DNA of 64,000 nt, taken from contig NZ_FMZM01000008.1 in NCBI RefSeq assembly GCF_900101465.1, forward strand, positions 124,001 through 188,000. Direction: 5' to 3'. The stretch comes from Nocardioides lianchengensis (lineage in GTDB: Bacteria > Actinomycetota > Actinomycetes > Propionibacteriales > Nocardioidaceae). The notes beneath the pieces are model-generated. The model searched no databases and was not told the DNA's origin. It saw only the letters and a list, made by a program, of their open reading frames with translations. Position numbers and translations under genes: made by a program. Each line of letters opens with the position of its first letter. Position 1 is the first letter of the stretch. This document shows positions 32,202 through 42,393 of this stretch, one piece after another.

Positions 32202-34706
32202 GTGAGCGGGACGAACACTCGGGTTCGGGCGGACGGGCCGCGCTCGCTGCTGCTCGCAGCGGTGCTGGCGCTGGCCGTCGTGCACGTCGTCCGACCGGTC
32301 GAGATCCCCTCCGACGTCACCTACCTGGCCGTGATCGGCCCGGCCAGCCTGCTCGCCTGGCTGGGCGTACGACGGGCGCCGGCCGGTGCCCGAGGCGTCC
32401 CCGCCCTGATCGCCGCGGGCGTCACCTCGAGCACCCTGGGCGAGATCGTCTACTTCGGCTACGAGACCCGGCGGCAGACGCCGGAGGCCTCGTGGGCCGA
32501 CCCGTTCTTCGTCGCCGCCTACGTCTTCCTCGGGATCGCGCTGCTGCTCACCCTGGTCCGCGGCCAGCGCGAGGCGGGCCTGGACGCGCTGGTCGACGCA
32601 CTCACCGTGCTGGTGGTCTCCGGGCTGCTGGTCTGGAACCTCACCATCGACACCCTGGTCTCGGACGACTCCTACTCGCCGCCGGTGCGCGCGGTGCTCG
32701 CGACGTACCCCGCCCTCGACGCCGTGCTGCTCGCGCTGGTGGCTCGCGTGCTCGCCGACCGTCGTACCCGCTCGGCCGTGAGCAGCTGGCTGGCCGCGGG
32801 CGTGACGTGCTGGCTGGTCTCCGACCTCGGCTACCTGGTCCTGGTGCGCGACGGCGCGGTCTCCCGGCTGCTCGACGCCGGCTGGATGATCGGCAGCGCG
32901 CTGCTGGCGGCGGCCGCCCTGACGCCCGCCCGCGCGCTCCCCGAGCCGGCCCCGGTCGTGTCCAGCCGCGCCGCGATGCTGCGCCGGCTCGCCGTCGCCG
33001 TGCTCCCGCTGCTCGTCCCGCCGCTCCTGCTCGCGCTCGATGCGGCCCGCGACGTCCCCCTCGACCCCACGGCGCAGCTGGTCGGGCTCACGGTGCTGCT
33101 CGCCCTGGGCTTCGTGCGCACCGCGCGGCTGCTGGAGTCGGAGCGCCGCGCCCAGGTCGAGCTCGTGGGCGCGCGCGACGCCGCGCTCGAGGCGTCCCGG
33201 GCGAAGTCGGAGTTCCTGGCCACCGTGAGCCACGAGATCCGGACGCCGATGAACGGCGTCATCGGCCTCACCGGGCTGCTGCTCGACACCGAGCTGGACA
33301 GCCGACAGCGGGCCTACGCCGCCGGCGTGAAGGGGGCCGGGACGCAGTTGCTGGCCACGATCAACGACATCCTGGACTTCTCCAAGGCCGAGGCGGGCCG
33401 CCTTGAGCTCGAGTCGGTCGACTTCGACCTCGGCCAGCTCGTGGAGCAGGCCACCGGGCTGGCCGCGCAGGCCGGCCGACGCGACGACGTCGAGCTGCTC
33501 GCCTACTGCGCGCCCGACGTGCCGTCGGCCCTCCACGGCGATCCCGTGCGGCTCCAGCAGGTGCTGCTGAACCTGGTCGGCAACGCCGTGAAGTTCACGG
33601 AGCACGGCGAGGTCGTGGTGTCGGTCCACCGCGTGGACGAGACCCTGCGCTTCGAGGTGCGCGACACCGGCATCGGCATCGCCGCGGCCGACCAGGCCCG
33701 CCTGTTCGAGCCGTTCTCGCAGGCCGATTCCTCCACCACCCGGCGCTACGGTGGCACCGGCCTCGGGCTGGCCATCGCCCGTCGCCTGGTCGCCGCGATG
33801 GGCGGCGAGCTCGGCCTCACCAGCACACCCCGGGTCGGCAGCACCTTCTGGTTCACCGTCCCGCTCGTGCGCGCGCACGCACCGGTGGAGGTCCTCCCGG
33901 TCGACGCCGACCGGCTCGCCGGCGCCCGGGTGCTGGTCGTCGACGACAACGAGACCAACCGGCAGATCCTGGTCGAGCAGGCGCGCGCCTGGGGCATGAT
34001 CGCCATCGCCGTGCCCGGCGGCGTCGAGGCGCTCCAGGCCCTCGACGAGGCGGCCCGGGCCGGCGAGCTGATCGAGGTCGCCGTCGTCGATCTCTGCATG
34101 CCGGTGATGGACGGCCTCGAGCTCGCGACCCGGATCAGCGAGCGCCGGGCGCCGCGGCCGGGCATCGTGCTGCTGACCTCAGGCCCCGAGGTCCCGGCCA
34201 CCGTGGCGGCAGCGGCCGGGGTCGAGGCTCGGCTCACCAAGCCCGCCTCGCTCCCCCGACTGCGCGACGCGCTGCTCCAGGTGGTCGAGGCCCGCGAGGC
34301 GACGGAGCCGCCCGAGCCGGCGCCCCGCTCCCGCGGCCACGTGCTCGTCGTCGAGGACAACGACGTCAACCAGGTGGTCGCCGTCGGCATCCTGGCCACG
34401 CTCGGCTTCACCGCCGACGTCGCGGAGGACGGCCGGGCGGCCCTCGACCGGCTGCGCACGACGTCGTACGACGCGGTGCTGATGGACTGCCAGATGCCCG
34501 AGCTCGACGGGTACGACGCCACCCGCGCGCTGCGGGTGATCGAGGGCCTGGGTCGTCATACCCCGGTCGTGGCGCTGACCGCCAGCGCGGTGCAGGGCGA
34601 GCGCGAGCGCTGCCTGGAGGCCGGCATGGACGACTACCTGGCCAAGCCGATCACGCCCGCGGACGTCGACGCGGTGCTGACCCGCTGGGTGCCGGCCTCA
34701 GCCTGA
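32202..34706 (+). CDS. Hybrid sensor histidine kinase with two receiver domains
   Basis: The 834-aa protein has about eight N-terminal transmembrane helices (residues ~12-300). HisKA follows, with phospho-acceptor His344 in [14 protein letters not shown], then a HATPase with [20 protein letters not shown] and [13 protein letters not shown]. Two receiver domains complete it: REC1 Asp630 in [11 protein letters not shown] and REC2 Asp762 in [17 protein letters not shown]1 lacks some of the second acidic residue pattern (VVDDNET is present), so both may receive phosphate. No HPt or DNA-binding output domain is attached. The start GTG 32202 is the first that avoids the divergent HAD gene; the SD is very close, so this is uncertain. 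It converges on a second kinase gene. Confidence 0.85.
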   Translation: MSGTNTRVRADGPRSLLLAAVLALAVVHVVRPVEIPSDVTYLAVIGPASLLAWLGVRRAPAGARGVPALIAAGVTSSTLGEIVYFGYETRRQTPEASWADPFFVAAYVFLGIALLLTLVRGQREAGLDALVDALTVLVVSGLLVWNLTIDTLVSDDSYSPPVRAVLATYPALDAVLLALVARVLADRRTRSAVSSWLAAGVTCWLVSDLGYLVLVRDGAVSRLLDAGWMIGSALLAAAALTPARALPEPAPVVSSRAAMLRRLAVAVLPLLVPPLLLALDAARDVPLDPTAQLVGLTVLLALGFVRTARLLESERRAQVELVGARDAALEASRAKSEFLATVSHEIRTPMNGVIGLTGLLLDTELDSRQRAYAAGVKGAGTQLLATINDILDFSKAEAGRLELESVDFDLGQLVEQATGLAAQAGRRDDVELLAYCAPDVPSALHGDPVRLQQVLLNLVGNAVKFTEHGEVVVSVHRVDETLRFEVRDTGIGIAAADQARLFEPFSQADSSTTRRYGGTGLGLAIARRLVAAMGGELGLTSTPRVGSTFWFTVPLVRAHAPVEVLPVDADRLAGARVLVVDDNETNRQILVEQARAWGMIAIAVPGGVEALQALDEAARAGELIEVAVVDLCMPVMDGLELATRISERRAPRPGIVLLTSGPEVPATVAAAAGVEARLTKPASLPRLRDALLQVVEAREATEPPEPAPRSRGHVLVVEDNDVNQVVAVGILATLGFTADVAEDGRAALDRLRTTSYDAVLMDCQMPELDGYDATRALRVIEGLGRHTPVVALTASAVQGERERCLEAGMDDYLAKPITPADVDAVLTRWVPASA

Positions 34707-35966
34707 GGCCGCCGCGCCGTCCGCCCGCGCGAGCGGCAGCACGAACGCGAAGGTGCTGCCCGCGCCCGGGGTGGCGCTCACCCAGATCGAGCCGCCCATC
34801 AGGGTCACCAGCTGCTTGCAGATCGCCAGGCCCAGGCCGGTGCCGCCGTAGCGTCGGCTGACCGACTGGTCGCCCTGGCTGAACGACTCGAAGAGCCGGC
34901 CCTGCTGCGCCTCGGTCAGGCCGATGCCGGTGTCCTCGACCCGGAACAGCACCTTGGTCGCGGCCGGGGTCCGCTCGGCCACCTCCACCCGCACGTGGAC
35001 GCTGCCCTCGTCGGTGAACTTCACCGCGTTGCTGAGCAGGTTGGTGAGCACCTGGGCGATCCGCTCGGGATCGCCGGTCAGCGGACGGGACAGCGTCGGG
35101 TCGACGTCGACGGCCAGTGACAGGCCCTTCTCCTCCGCCGCGGGCCGGGCCAGCGCGACGACGTCGAGGACGACGGCCGGCAGGTCCAGCGCGACGTCGT
35201 ACACGGTGGCCTTGCCGGCCTCGATGGCCGAGAAGTCGAGGAGCTCGTTGACCAGGCGCAGCAGCCGCTGGCCGGAGCGGAGCATGGTGTCGGCCAGCGG
35301 GACCTGGTCGTCGTCGAGCTCGCTGTCGACCAGCAGCTCGGCGGTCGCCAGCACGGCGGTGAGCGGGGTCCGGATCTCGTGGCTGACGTTGGCCAGGAAC
35401 ATCGACTTCGCGTCACTGGCCTGCTCCGCGCGCACCCGCGTCTCGTGCAGCTCGCGCTGCATGCGGTTGCGCTCCGTGACGTTCTCGGCGATGCCGTAGA
35501 CCCCGACCAGCCGGTCGTCGACGATGATCGGGAGACCGGTCACGTGGAGCTCCACGTCGGTCCCGGTGCGGGTCCGGATCACGGTCTCCAGCTGCTGGGC
35601 GTCCCGACCGAGGACCCGCTCGAAGGCCTCCGCGACCGGCTCGAGGTGCTCGGGCCGCAGGATGTCGGCGAAGAACATCCCCTGCAGCTGCGCCTCGGTG
35701 TAGCCGCTGACCCGCTCGGCGGCGGTGTTGGCGGCCGTGAACCGACCGTCGAGGTCGAGCGAGAACACCGCGCTGGGGTGGTGGTCGAAGAGCGAGCGGT
35801 AGCGCTCGCTGGTCTCGGCGAGGATCCGCTGGGCGTCGTCGAGACGCCCGTCCGGGTGGGTCTCCGCGCGCCGCGACCAGAGGTACGACGCCACGAGGTG
35901 CGCCGTGGCCGAGGCGGCCAGCGCGACGACGGCGGTGGTGCTGCGCTGCCCGATCATGGCCGTCAC
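34698..35966 (-). CDS. PAS-domain sensor histidine kinase
   Basis: The 422-aa kinase has one N-terminal hydrophobic segment ([20 protein letters not shown]), a PAS domain (about residues 52-165, [20 protein letters not shown]), HisKA with His196 in [14 protein letters not shown], and HATPase with [20 protein letters not shown] and [13 protein letters not shown]. No receiver or output domain is present and no response regulator gene lies beside it, so it may signal through the receivers of the convergent hybrid kinase. The stop codons of the two kinase genes overlap by 9 bp. Confidence 0.88.
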   Translation of the reverse strand: MTAMIGQRSTTAVVALAASATAHLVASYLWSRRAETHPDGRLDDAQRILAETSERYRSLFDHHPSAVFSLDLDGRFTAANTAAERVSGYTEAQLQGMFFADILRPEHLEPVAEAFERVLGRDAQQLETVIRTRTGTDVELHVTGLPIIVDDRLVGVYGIAENVTERNRMQRELHETRVRAEQASDAKSMFLANVSHEIRTPLTAVLATAELLVDSELDDDQVPLADTMLRSGQRLLRLVNELLDFSAIEAGKATVYDVALDLPAVVLDVVALARPAAEEKGLSLAVDVDPTLSRPLTGDPERIAQVLTNLLSNAVKFTDEGSVHVRVEVAERTPAATKVLFRVEDTGIGLTEAQQGRLFESFSQGDQSVSRRYGGTGLGLAICKQLVTLMGGSIWVSATPGAGSTFAFVLPLARADGAAASG

Positions 35967-35996
35967 GCTCTCACAACCGGCGGCGCCGTCGGGCGC

Positions 35997-36254
35997 TCAG
36001 CGCCACAAGTCACGGTGCAGCTGCAGCTCCGTCCGCAATGCGGGCGGAACAGGCAGGCCGTGCTCCTCCAGCGCACCGGTGAAGTCCTCGAGCGCGGCCA
36101 GCAGGTCGCGGTGCGCCCGGGTCAGCTCGTCGCGGTGGCCACGGCCGGTCCGCCGCTCCGCGACCTGCCGCCGGGCCTCGTGGAGTCGGTGGTCGAGGTG
36201 CGCGAGCGACTGCGGGATGCCCGTCCGGGACCCCTCGTCGGGCGACGCCGCCAT
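35997..36254 (-). CDS. Small helical protein of unknown function
   Basis: The 85-aa product is rich in Arg, Glu and Leu with heptad-like helices (SLAHLDHRLHEARRQVAERR, ELTRAHRDLLAALEDFTGALEE) and looks like a small helical hairpin. No family is recognised. I chose ATG 36254 because GGAAGG lies about 9 nt upstream. It lies 30 bp upstream of the PAS kinase on the same strand and may be cotranscribed with it, so an accessory role is conceivable. Confidence 0.55.
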   Translation of the reverse strand: MAASPDEGSRTGIPQSLAHLDHRLHEARRQVAERRTGRGHRDELTRAHRDLLAALEDFTGALEEHGLPVPPALRTELQLHRDLWR

Positions 36255-36368
36255 GACGCCCACCTTCCGTTCCTGCCCTCGGCGGCCCGGTCGGGCCGCG
36301 CCTGGCAGGCGTGGTTGCCGCCACGGTACCGCCCATCCGGGGACGGCGGGCGGCTCTGCCGAGAAGCG

Positions 36369-36575
36369 TCAGGCGGCCCGGCGGCGACGCAGCGGGAGCA
36401 GGTGGGTCTTGCCCTCGCGCTGGGCGACCATCAGCGTCGCCTCGCGGTCGTACGACGCGGCCAGCTCGGCGACGTAGTCGTCCTGACCCGACTCGATGGC
36501 CAGGTTGATGGCGCTGACGTACGACGAGTGCAGCACGTCCAGGTCGTGGACGAGGGTGGCGGTGGGGGTGCTCAT
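36369..36575 (-). CDS. Small conserved-looking protein (68 aa) of unknown function
   Basis: The 68-aa protein reads HDLDVLHSSYVSAINLAIESGQ, then VAELAASYDREATLMVAQREG and ends in a basic tail HLLPLRRRRAA. It resembles short actinobacterial proteins of unknown role that I recall with a LHSSYV-type core. ATG 36575 has AGGAG about 7 nt upstream. A GGTGAGGG-GGTTT-CCCTCACC hairpin lies at 36595-36615, just before the start. It precedes the kinase gene group on the same strand. Confidence 0.55.
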   Translation of the reverse strand: MSTPTATLVHDLDVLHSSYVSAINLAIESGQDDYVAELAASYDREATLMVAQREGKTHLLPLRRRRAA

Positions 36576-36594
36576 GGCATCTCTCCTGGGGTTG

Positions 36595-36615
36595 GGTGAG
36601 GGGGTTTCCCTCACC
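36595..36615 (-). promoter_or_regulatory. Leader hairpin upstream of the 68-aa gene
   Basis: GGTGAGGG (36595-36602) and CCCTCACC (36608-36615) form a perfect 8-bp stem with a 5-nt loop, 20 bp before the 68-aa gene start. It is either an operator or a structured leader. Confidence 0.35.
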
Positions 36616-36670
36616 TGGTAGATCGTCCGGAGCCGCCCGTTCGTTCCCCTGTCGGGCCCGGTGTGAGCAA

Positions 36671-36687
36671 GGTCTACCGGTGGACTT
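36671..36687. promoter_or_regulatory. Imperfect palindrome upstream of the alcohol dehydrogenase
   Basis: GTCTACCGGTGGAC (36672-36685) is a near-palindrome centred on ACCGGT with two mismatched positions. It lies 36 bp before ATG 36721 and could be an operator of the dehydrogenase gene. Confidence 0.3.
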
Positions 36688-36720
36688 GATCGGCGTCACA
36701 CGAGCGGCCACGATCACGGG

Positions 36721-37824
36721 ATGAGGATCACCGGCGCCGTCCTGGAGGAGATCGGGCTGGAGCGGCCGTACGCCGTCTCGCAGCCGCTCAAGGTCCGTGA
36801 GCTGGAGCTGGCCGAGCCGGGCCCGGGCGAGCTGCTCGTCCGGGTCGAGGTGGCCGGGCTCTGCCACTCCGACCTGTCCGTGGTCAACGGGGACCGGGTG
36901 CGTCCGGTGCCGATGCTGCTCGGCCACGAGGCGGCCGGGATCGTCGAGGCGGTCGGGCCGGGCGGCTCCGACCTGGGCGTCGGCCAGCGGGTGGTGATGA
37001 CCTTCCTGCCCCGCTGCGGCGACTGTGCCGGCTGCCGCACCGACGGCGTCCGGCCCTGCGTCCCGGGCTCGGCGGCGAACGGTGCCGGCACCCTCCTCGG
37101 CGGCGACGTCCGGCTGAGCGGCGACGCCGGCCCGGTCCTGCACCACCTCGGGGTCTCGGCCTTCGCGAGCCACGCGGTCGTGGACCGGCGCTCCGTCGTA
37201 CCGGTGGCGGACGACGTGCCTGCCGACGTGGCCGCGCTGCTCGGCTGCGCCGTGCTCACCGGCGGCGGCGCGCTCCTCAACGCCGCGCCTCCCGCCCCCG
37301 GTTCGACGGTGACCGTGGTCGGGCTCGGCGGGGTCGGGATGGCCGCGCTGCTGACCGCCCTCGCGCTCGATGTCGAGGTGGTCGCGGTCGACACGGTGCC
37401 GGAGAAGCTGGCCATCGCGACCCGGCTCGGCGCCGTACGCACCGCCCACCCCGACGAGGTCGGCGACCCGGACCTGCTCGGCGACGTCGTGGTCGAGGCG
37501 GCCGGCAGCGCCCGCGCGTTCGAGACCGCCGTCGCCCTCACCGCTGCGGGCGGTACGACGGTGACCGTCGGCCTCCCCCATCCCGACGCGCGGGCCAGCG
37601 TCTCCCCGCTCGGCTTGGTCGCCGAGGGCCGCACCATCGTCGGCAGCTACCTCGGCAGCGCCGTCCCGAGCCGCGACATCCCCCGCTTCGCGGAACTGTG
37701 GCGCGCCGGCCGGCTGCCCGTCGAGGAGCTGGTCTCCTCGACCATCCCGCTCGCCGACATCAACACCGCCCTCGACGTGCTCTCCGACGGCGCCGCCCTG
37801 CGGCAGCTGGTGGTCTTCGGATAG
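36721..37824 (+). CDS. Zinc-dependent alcohol dehydrogenase (MDR family)
   Basis: The 367-aa medium-chain dehydrogenase has the catalytic zinc site GLCHSDLSV and GHEAAGIV, a structural zinc lobe CGDCAGCRTDGVRPC, and NAD-binding GLGGVGMAALL. It resembles class III/mycothiol-type and aryl-alcohol dehydrogenases of actinobacteria. The lobe has the four cysteines needed. It would oxidise an alcohol, or reduce an aldehyde, with NAD(H); substrate unknown. It lies between the kinase cluster and a convergent chemoreceptor-like gene, whose end is 17 bp away. Confidence 0.85.
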   Translation: MRITGAVLEEIGLERPYAVSQPLKVRELELAEPGPGELLVRVEVAGLCHSDLSVVNGDRVRPVPMLLGHEAAGIVEAVGPGGSDLGVGQRVVMTFLPRCGDCAGCRTDGVRPCVPGSAANGAGTLLGGDVRLSGDAGPVLHHLGVSAFASHAVVDRRSVVPVADDVPADVAALLGCAVLTGGGALLNAAPPAPGSTVTVVGLGGVGMAALLTALALDVEVVAVDTVPEKLAIATRLGAVRTAHPDEVGDPDLLGDVVVEAAGSARAFETAVALTAAGGTTVTVGLPHPDARASVSPLGLVAEGRTIVGSYLGSAVPSRDIPRFAELWRAGRLPVEELVSSTIPLADINTALDVLSDGAALRQLVVFG

Positions 37825-37840
37825 TGCCGGGAGCGGGAGC

Positions 37841-39448
37841 TCAGACCCGGAAGCGGGCGACCGCCCCGCGCAGGTCGGTGGCCATCCGGGCCAGCTCGTC
37901 GACGACCAGCTGGGTCTGCGCGAGCGCCTGGGTGGTGGTGTCGGCCGCCTCGGCGACGCCGGTGATGTTGGCGGCGATCTCGTCGGTGCCGGTCGAGGCC
38001 CCGGCGACGTTGCGCGACATCTCGTTGGTCGTCGCGGTCTGCTCCTCGACCGCGGACGCGATGGTGCTCTGGTAGTCGTTGATCGCCTCGATCACCCCGC
38101 TGATCTGGCCGATCGCCTCGACCGCGCCCCCGGTGTCGGCCTGGATCGCCTCGACCCGGCGCGAGATGTCCTCCGTCGCCCGAGCGGTCTCCTGGGCCAG
38201 CTCCTTGACCTCGCCGGCCACGACCGCGAAGCCCTTGCCGGCCGCTCCCGCACGGGCCGCCTCGATGGTCGCGTTCAGCGCCAGCAGGTTGGTCTGCTCC
38301 GCGATCGAGGTGATCACCTTGACCACGTTCCCGATCTCCTCGCTGGAGGCACCGAGCTTGGCGACCGAGGCGTTCGTGGTCTCGACGATCGCGACGCCCT
38401 GGGCGGCGACCCGCGACGCCTCCGCGGCCGAGCCGGAGATCTCGCGGATCGAGGCCCCCATCTCCTCGGCGCCGGCGGCGACGGTGCGGACGTTCAGCGA
38501 GACCTCCTCGGCGGCACCGGCCACCACGCCGGCCTGCACGCTGGTCTCCTCCGCACCGGCCGAGATCTGCTGGGCGGACGCGGAGAGCTCCTCCGACGAG
38601 GCGGCCAGGGTCTCCGAGGACCCGACGACGGTGGCCATCAGCTCGCGCAGGCGGCCGATCGCCTCGTCCAGGCTGGCGGCCATCCGGCCGACCTCGTCCC
38701 GGCTGCTGATCCCGGACGTCCGCGTCAGATCACCTTCAGCCAGCGACTCCGAGACCGCCTGCACCCGGCGCAGGTTCCCGGCGACGATCCGGGCGATCAC
38801 CAGGCCGACGGCGAGGCCCAGCGCGACACCGAGCACCAGGACGGCCACCGCGACCTTCCGGGCGTGCTCGTACCACGACTCCGCCTCCGCCGCGGCCGCC
38901 TCGGCGTCGCGGGTCACGTCGTCGCCCAGCTCGTGCAGCTCCTCGACGGCGGCGGCGAAGTGCTCGTTGCCGGCGTTCGCGCTCACCCAGGCGTCGGTGC
39001 GGTGCGCGAGCGCGAGCGGGGCGGTGTGCTGCTCGTCGTACGCCAGGCCGGCCTCGACGTCCGTGCGCACCTGGTCGAGGAGCTCGTCCGCCTCCGCCGA
39101 GGAGTGTGCGTCCTCGAGCGCGGCGAGGTCCTCCTCGACGCTCGCCCGCAGCGCGGGGACCCGGTCGAGCGCCTCCTGGGCCGAGGCCGGGTCGGAGGCC
39201 AGCGCGGCGTCGCGCATCGCCAGACCCATGTCCTTGACGTCGGTGACGATCCGGGTGGTCGTGGTCGAGCTGAGCACGTGGTGGCGGTACATGTCCTGCG
39301 TGCCCGACGACGCCCGCGCCAGGTCGACCAGGCCGAGGACCCCGATCGCCGCCGCGACCAGGGCCACCACGCCGATGGCGGAGAGGATCTTGGTCGCGAT
39401 CCCGCGGTCGAGGAACCAGCGCAGGGCGGCGGGAGAGGTGCTCGTCAC
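37841..39448 (-). CDS. Methyl-accepting chemotaxis protein-like transducer
   Basis: The 535-aa protein has a transmembrane helix at about 15-35, a four-helix-bundle (MCP 4HB-type) sensor region, a second helix at about 195-220 ([21 protein letters not shown]), a HAMP domain and a long signalling coiled coil. The hairpin tip reads [35 protein letters not shown], matching the MCP consensus. No che genes are in the window. Nocardioides-type bacteria may be motile, so it could serve flagellar taxis or another output. Start GTG 39448 ([16 protein letters not shown]) is the first in-frame start after the intergenic region. Confidence 0.85.
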   Translation of the reverse strand: MTSTSPAALRWFLDRGIATKILSAIGVVALVAAAIGVLGLVDLARASSGTQDMYRHHVLSSTTTTRIVTDVKDMGLAMRDAALASDPASAQEALDRVPALRASVEEDLAALEDAHSSAEADELLDQVRTDVEAGLAYDEQHTAPLALAHRTDAWVSANAGNEHFAAAVEELHELGDDVTRDAEAAAAEAESWYEHARKVAVAVLVLGVALGLAVGLVIARIVAGNLRRVQAVSESLAEGDLTRTSGISSRDEVGRMAASLDEAIGRLRELMATVVGSSETLAASSEELSASAQQISAGAEETSVQAGVVAGAAEEVSLNVRTVAAGAEEMGASIREISGSAAEASRVAAQGVAIVETTNASVAKLGASSEEIGNVVKVITSIAEQTNLLALNATIEAARAGAAGKGFAVVAGEVKELAQETARATEDISRRVEAIQADTGGAVEAIGQISGVIEAINDYQSTIASAVEEQTATTNEMSRNVAGASTGTDEIAANITGVAEAADTTTQALAQTQLVVDELARMATDLRGAVARFRV

Positions 39449-39550
39449 ACGGGCGTCATCGGCCGGTCCGGTCCCGACCTGAGGCCCCCAGACCCGTGCG
39501 CGGTGCTCCTGGCCCGGTCGCGGCCTGCGAGGTCGTCTAGATTCGAGGAC

Positions 39551-40195
39551 ATGTCCCAGGTCATCGTCATCGGCGCCCACGGCAAGATCGCCCTGCTCGC
39601 GCAGCGGCTGCTCAGCGACGGGGGCCACACCGTCACCGGGGTGGTGCGCAACCCCGAGCACGTCGCCGACGTGGAGGCGAGCGGCGCGGCCGCGGTGGTG
39701 GCCGACGTCGAGAACCTCGACACCGACGCGCTGGCCGGGCTCGTGGCCGACCAGGACGTCGTCGTCTGGTCCGCCGGGGCGGGCGGCGGCAACCCGTCGC
39801 GGACCTACGCCGTCGACCGCGACGCCGCGATCCGGACGGTCGACGCGAGCGCGCGGGCCGGCGTGCCGCGGTTCGTGATGGTGTCCTACTTCGGCGCCGG
39901 ACCCGACCACGGCGTCGCGCCCGACCACTTCTTCTTCCCGTACGCCGACGCGAAGACCGCCGCCGACGCGTACGTCGAGCAGTCGCCGCTCGCCTGGACG
40001 ATCCTGCGTCCGAGCACCCTCACGCTGGAGCCCGCCGGCGGCATCGCCACCTCCGACACCGTCGAGAAGCAGGTCTCGCGGGCCACCGTCGCCGAGGTGA
40101 TCGCCGCGGTCGTGGACTCCCCCGACACCACCGCGGGTCGGATCCTCCGGTTCAACGACGGCGACGAGGACGTCCGGGCCGTCGTCGGCGGCTGA
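39551..40195 (+). CDS. NAD(P)-binding SDR-like protein (YwnB/YhfK-like)
   Basis: The 214-aa protein opens with a Rossmann motif [18 protein letters not shown] and has the atypical-SDR segments [19 protein letters not shown] and [10 protein letters not shown]. It lacks a classical YxxxK pair in the usual place (YADAKTAAD is the likely equivalent). This type includes YwnB, YhfK and other putative NAD(P)H-sensing or epimerase-like proteins. TAGATT lies 7 nt before ATG 39551, so the mRNA is leaderless. It converges on the next gene with a shared hairpin over both stops. Confidence 0.78.
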   Translation: MSQVIVIGAHGKIALLAQRLLSDGGHTVTGVVRNPEHVADVEASGAAAVVADVENLDTDALAGLVADQDVVVWSAGAGGGNPSRTYAVDRDAAIRTVDASARAGVPRFVMVSYFGAGPDHGVAPDHFFFPYADAKTAADAYVEQSPLAWTILRPSTLTLEPAGGIATSDTVEKQVSRATVAEVIAAVVDSPDTTAGRILRFNDGDEDVRAVVGG

Positions 40196-40209
40196 GGCTC
40201 CCTCAGCCG
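40189..40209. terminator. Shared bidirectional terminator overlapping both stop codons
   Basis: CGGCTGAG (40189-40196) and CTCAGCCG (40202-40209) form a perfect 8-bp stem with loop GCTCC. The left arm contains the TGA stop of the plus-strand gene and the right arm contains the TGA stop of the minus-strand gene, so one hairpin serves both. Confidence 0.65.
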
Positions 40210-41180
40210 ACCCACTCCGGGTCGGAGCTCGCCTCGCCCTGCACGTCGCCGGTCGAGGACGTCGCCCGGGTCTCGCCCTCCAGCGACCGCTCGACCGCCT
40301 CGCGCAGCGGGACGAAGCCGTGGCCCGGCACCAGGTCGCGTCGTACGTCGTCGTCGCGGCAGACCATCTCGTGGGACAGGCTGTCGACCAGGCTGGTCAC
40401 CGTGCCCCGAGGCATCTGCGACAGCAGCGCCGCGACCTCGCCGACCAGCCACATCGGCACGAACGGCACCGTGATCTGCGGGCGACGGAGGTTCGCCACG
40501 TCGGCGTACAGGTCGAGGAGCTCGGGGTAGGTCAGCACCTCGTCGCCACCGAGGTCGTAGGGCCGGTCGATCCGGGCGGGGTCGTCGACGCCGACCGCGC
40601 GGGTCAGCACCTCGACGACGTCCTCGACCGCGACCGGCTGCAACGAACGCTTCATCCAGGTCGGCACCAGGGTCACCGGCATCCGACGGCTCAGCTTGCG
40701 CATCAGCTCGAACGAGGTGGAACCACCGCCGACGACCATGGCCGCGCGCAGGGTCGTCGTCGGCACGCTGCTCGCCTCGAAGACCTCCTCGACCTCGAGC
40801 CGCGAGCGCAGGTGGTCGGACAGCTCGCCGTCGGGGACCAGGCCCGACAGGTAGACCAGGTGGCCCACCCCCGCTGACTCGCACGCGTCGGCGACCCGCT
40901 CGGCGGCCTCGCGGTCCTTCTCCACGAAGTCGCCGCCGGCCATCGAGTGGACCAGGTAGACGACCACGTCGACGTCCGCGACCGCGTCGCGGACCGACTC
41001 GTCCTCGGTCACGTCGAGGACCACCGGCTCGACGTCGTCGGACCAGTCGAACCGGTCCAGCCCGTCGGGGTCGCGGGTCGCCACCCGCACCGTGTGATCC
41101 GCCTGCACCAGCTCCGGCACCAGGCGGGAGCCGACGTACCCCGTCGCTCCCGTCACCAGCACGCGTCGTACGTCCGTCAT
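40203..41180 (-). CDS. NAD(P)H-binding epimerase-like protein (NmrA/YbjT-like)
   Basis: The 325-aa protein has [19 protein letters not shown] at its N-terminus, [17 protein letters not shown], and [23 protein letters not shown], typical of the SDR_a5/YbjT-type atypical SDR family. Such proteins often bind NADP without classical dehydrogenase activity and many are linked to quinone or redox sensing. It has a C-terminal extension of acidic and Ser/Thr residues. It converges on the NAD(P)-binding gene at 39551. Confidence 0.8.
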   Translation of the reverse strand: MTDVRRVLVTGATGYVGSRLVPELVQADHTVRVATRDPDGLDRFDWSDDVEPVVLDVTEDESVRDAVADVDVVVYLVHSMAGGDFVEKDREAAERVADACESAGVGHLVYLSGLVPDGELSDHLRSRLEVEEVFEASSVPTTTLRAAMVVGGGSTSFELMRKLSRRMPVTLVPTWMKRSLQPVAVEDVVEVLTRAVGVDDPARIDRPYDLGGDEVLTYPELLDLYADVANLRRPQITVPFVPMWLVGEVAALLSQMPRGTVTSLVDSLSHEMVCRDDDVRRDLVPGHGFVPLREAVERSLEGETRATSSTGDVQGEASSDPEWVG

Positions 41181-41230
41181 CGGGTCCCCCGCTCGTGGCG
41201 ACCGCGGTGGACGCTCTCACCCCCGGTGCC

Positions 41231-41260
41231 CGACCCGGCGGTCTCCGAACCGCCGGGTCG
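41231..41260 (-). terminator. Strong hairpin after the secreted-protein gene
   Basis: CGACCCGGCGGT (41231-41242) and ACCGCCGGGTCG (41249-41260) form a perfect 12-bp stem with loop CTCCGA, 17 bp past the stop of the minus-strand gene at 41278. There is no T run. Confidence 0.7.
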
Positions 41261-41277
41261 CGCACGTCACGTCCGGA

Positions 41278-41889
41278 TCACCGGCAGGGGATCACGTCCT
41301 GGCTGCCGAGGAAGCCGTCGTACACGCGCTCGCGGTTGCCGACGGTCGGCTGGGAGACGACCGTGTACGCCGCCGCGCCGGTGGCCCGGGCGCCGGTGCC
41401 GGGGAAGTGCGCGCGGTGGACCTTGACCCGCAGCTTGATCCGCGGCGCGTCGATCCCGGGGAAGCAGGCCGAGCCGCGCCGGGCCTCTCGGGCCTCCTGC
41501 GGGCTGACCCGGTCGCCGGGCTGCTGCCCCCGGTAGCGGAAGACCACGTTGCTCACCGCGCCGGTCCGCCGCTCCCACGGTGCGGTCAGCGAGATCGACA
41601 TGCCCTCGGTGAGCCGGGTGGGCACCCGAAGCACGACCTTCCCGTCCCGGACCCGGCGCACCGGGCCGGACCACGCCGCGTCCTCCCCGCTGCGGTAGGA
41701 GTGCGCCGTGAACGAGCAGTCGTCGCACCCGACGACCCGCAGCACGACCCTCGTGATCTCGGCCCTCTCCGCGGGCGCTCCGGCGGTGGCCGGCGGTGCC
41801 GTGGTGGTCAGTGCCGTGGTGGTCAGGGTCGTCGCTGCGAGGACGCCCGTGAGGGCGAGGACCGCAGCCCGAGCTGCTGTGCGCGTCAT
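41278..41889 (-). CDS. Secreted protein of unknown function with Cys pairs
   Basis: The 203-aa protein starts at ATG 41889, with AAGGAG 9 nt upstream. A Sec signal peptide (TRTAARAAVLALTGVLAATT, ending near TAGA) is followed by a mature region of about 165 residues. It contains GCDDCSFTAHSY and two later Cys (SACFPG, DVIPCR), so two disulfides are likely. The middle reads as beta strands (GKVVLRVPTRL, VSNVVFRYRG, RIKLRVKVHRAHF). No family is recognised. Confidence 0.7.
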   Translation of the reverse strand: MTRTAARAAVLALTGVLAATTLTTTALTTTAPPATAGAPAERAEITRVVLRVVGCDDCSFTAHSYRSGEDAAWSGPVRRVRDGKVVLRVPTRLTEGMSISLTAPWERRTGAVSNVVFRYRGQQPGDRVSPQEAREARRGSACFPGIDAPRIKLRVKVHRAHFPGTGARATGAAAYTVVSQPTVGNRERVYDGFLGSQDVIPCR

Positions 41890-42032
41890 GGTGGAGCTCC
41901 TTCTGGTCGGTGGATCGTGCTTGTCGGTGAGTGGGACACCGTCCGGCCACGAGAAGTTGTCGCCGCTCACGAGTGCTGACCTCGATCGCCGAAACGCCTC
42001 GTCGTCCGGCGCAGGCGATCTAACCTCGGCCC

Positions 42033-42332
42033 GTGAGCCTCTGGTCGCGACGGTCGCCGACGCACCGCGCCGACCTCGACGACCCGACCTGGGAGCCGCC
42101 GGTCCTGCCGCCGCGTCCGCCGTGGCACCGCGATCGGGTGGGGCTGGCGCTGGCCCTGATGGCCCTGGTGTGCCTCGTGATCGGGCTGGCGGCCTCGGTC
42201 AACGACTGGGATCGGCCGTGGTCGTTGGCGCTTCCCGTCGGTCTCGTGGCGAGCTTGATCGCCAGGCTCCGGAGCTGGTGGTTCGAACGGCGGACCGCCG
42301 CCGCGAGCGGTGAGCACGCAACGGTTTCCTGA
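42033..42332 (+). CDS. Small membrane protein with proline-rich N-terminus
   Basis: The 99-aa product has a cytoplasmic Pro/Trp-rich start (DDPTWEPPVLPPRPPWHRD) and two hydrophobic helices (VGLALALMALVCLVIGLAAS and LALPVGLVASLIARL). TAACCT at 42021 lies 6 nt before GTG 42033, so it is probably translated from a leaderless mRNA. No family is recognised. Confidence 0.6.
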   Translation: MSLWSRRSPTHRADLDDPTWEPPVLPPRPPWHRDRVGLALALMALVCLVIGLAASVNDWDRPWSLALPVGLVASLIARLRSWWFERRTAAASGEHATVS

Positions 42333-42393
42333 GCGTGGTCGGTTGCCGGGTCACCGACAGCGCCTGAGCTGTCTGCTCGCGCAACCGGATCAC

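Noticed and set aside
30338..33406. A 1022-aa plus-strand frame across the MatC-type carrier, HAD gene and hybrid kinase
   Set aside because: It is composed of Arg/Pro/Gly-rich out-of-frame sequence; the three real genes in other frames explain the region.
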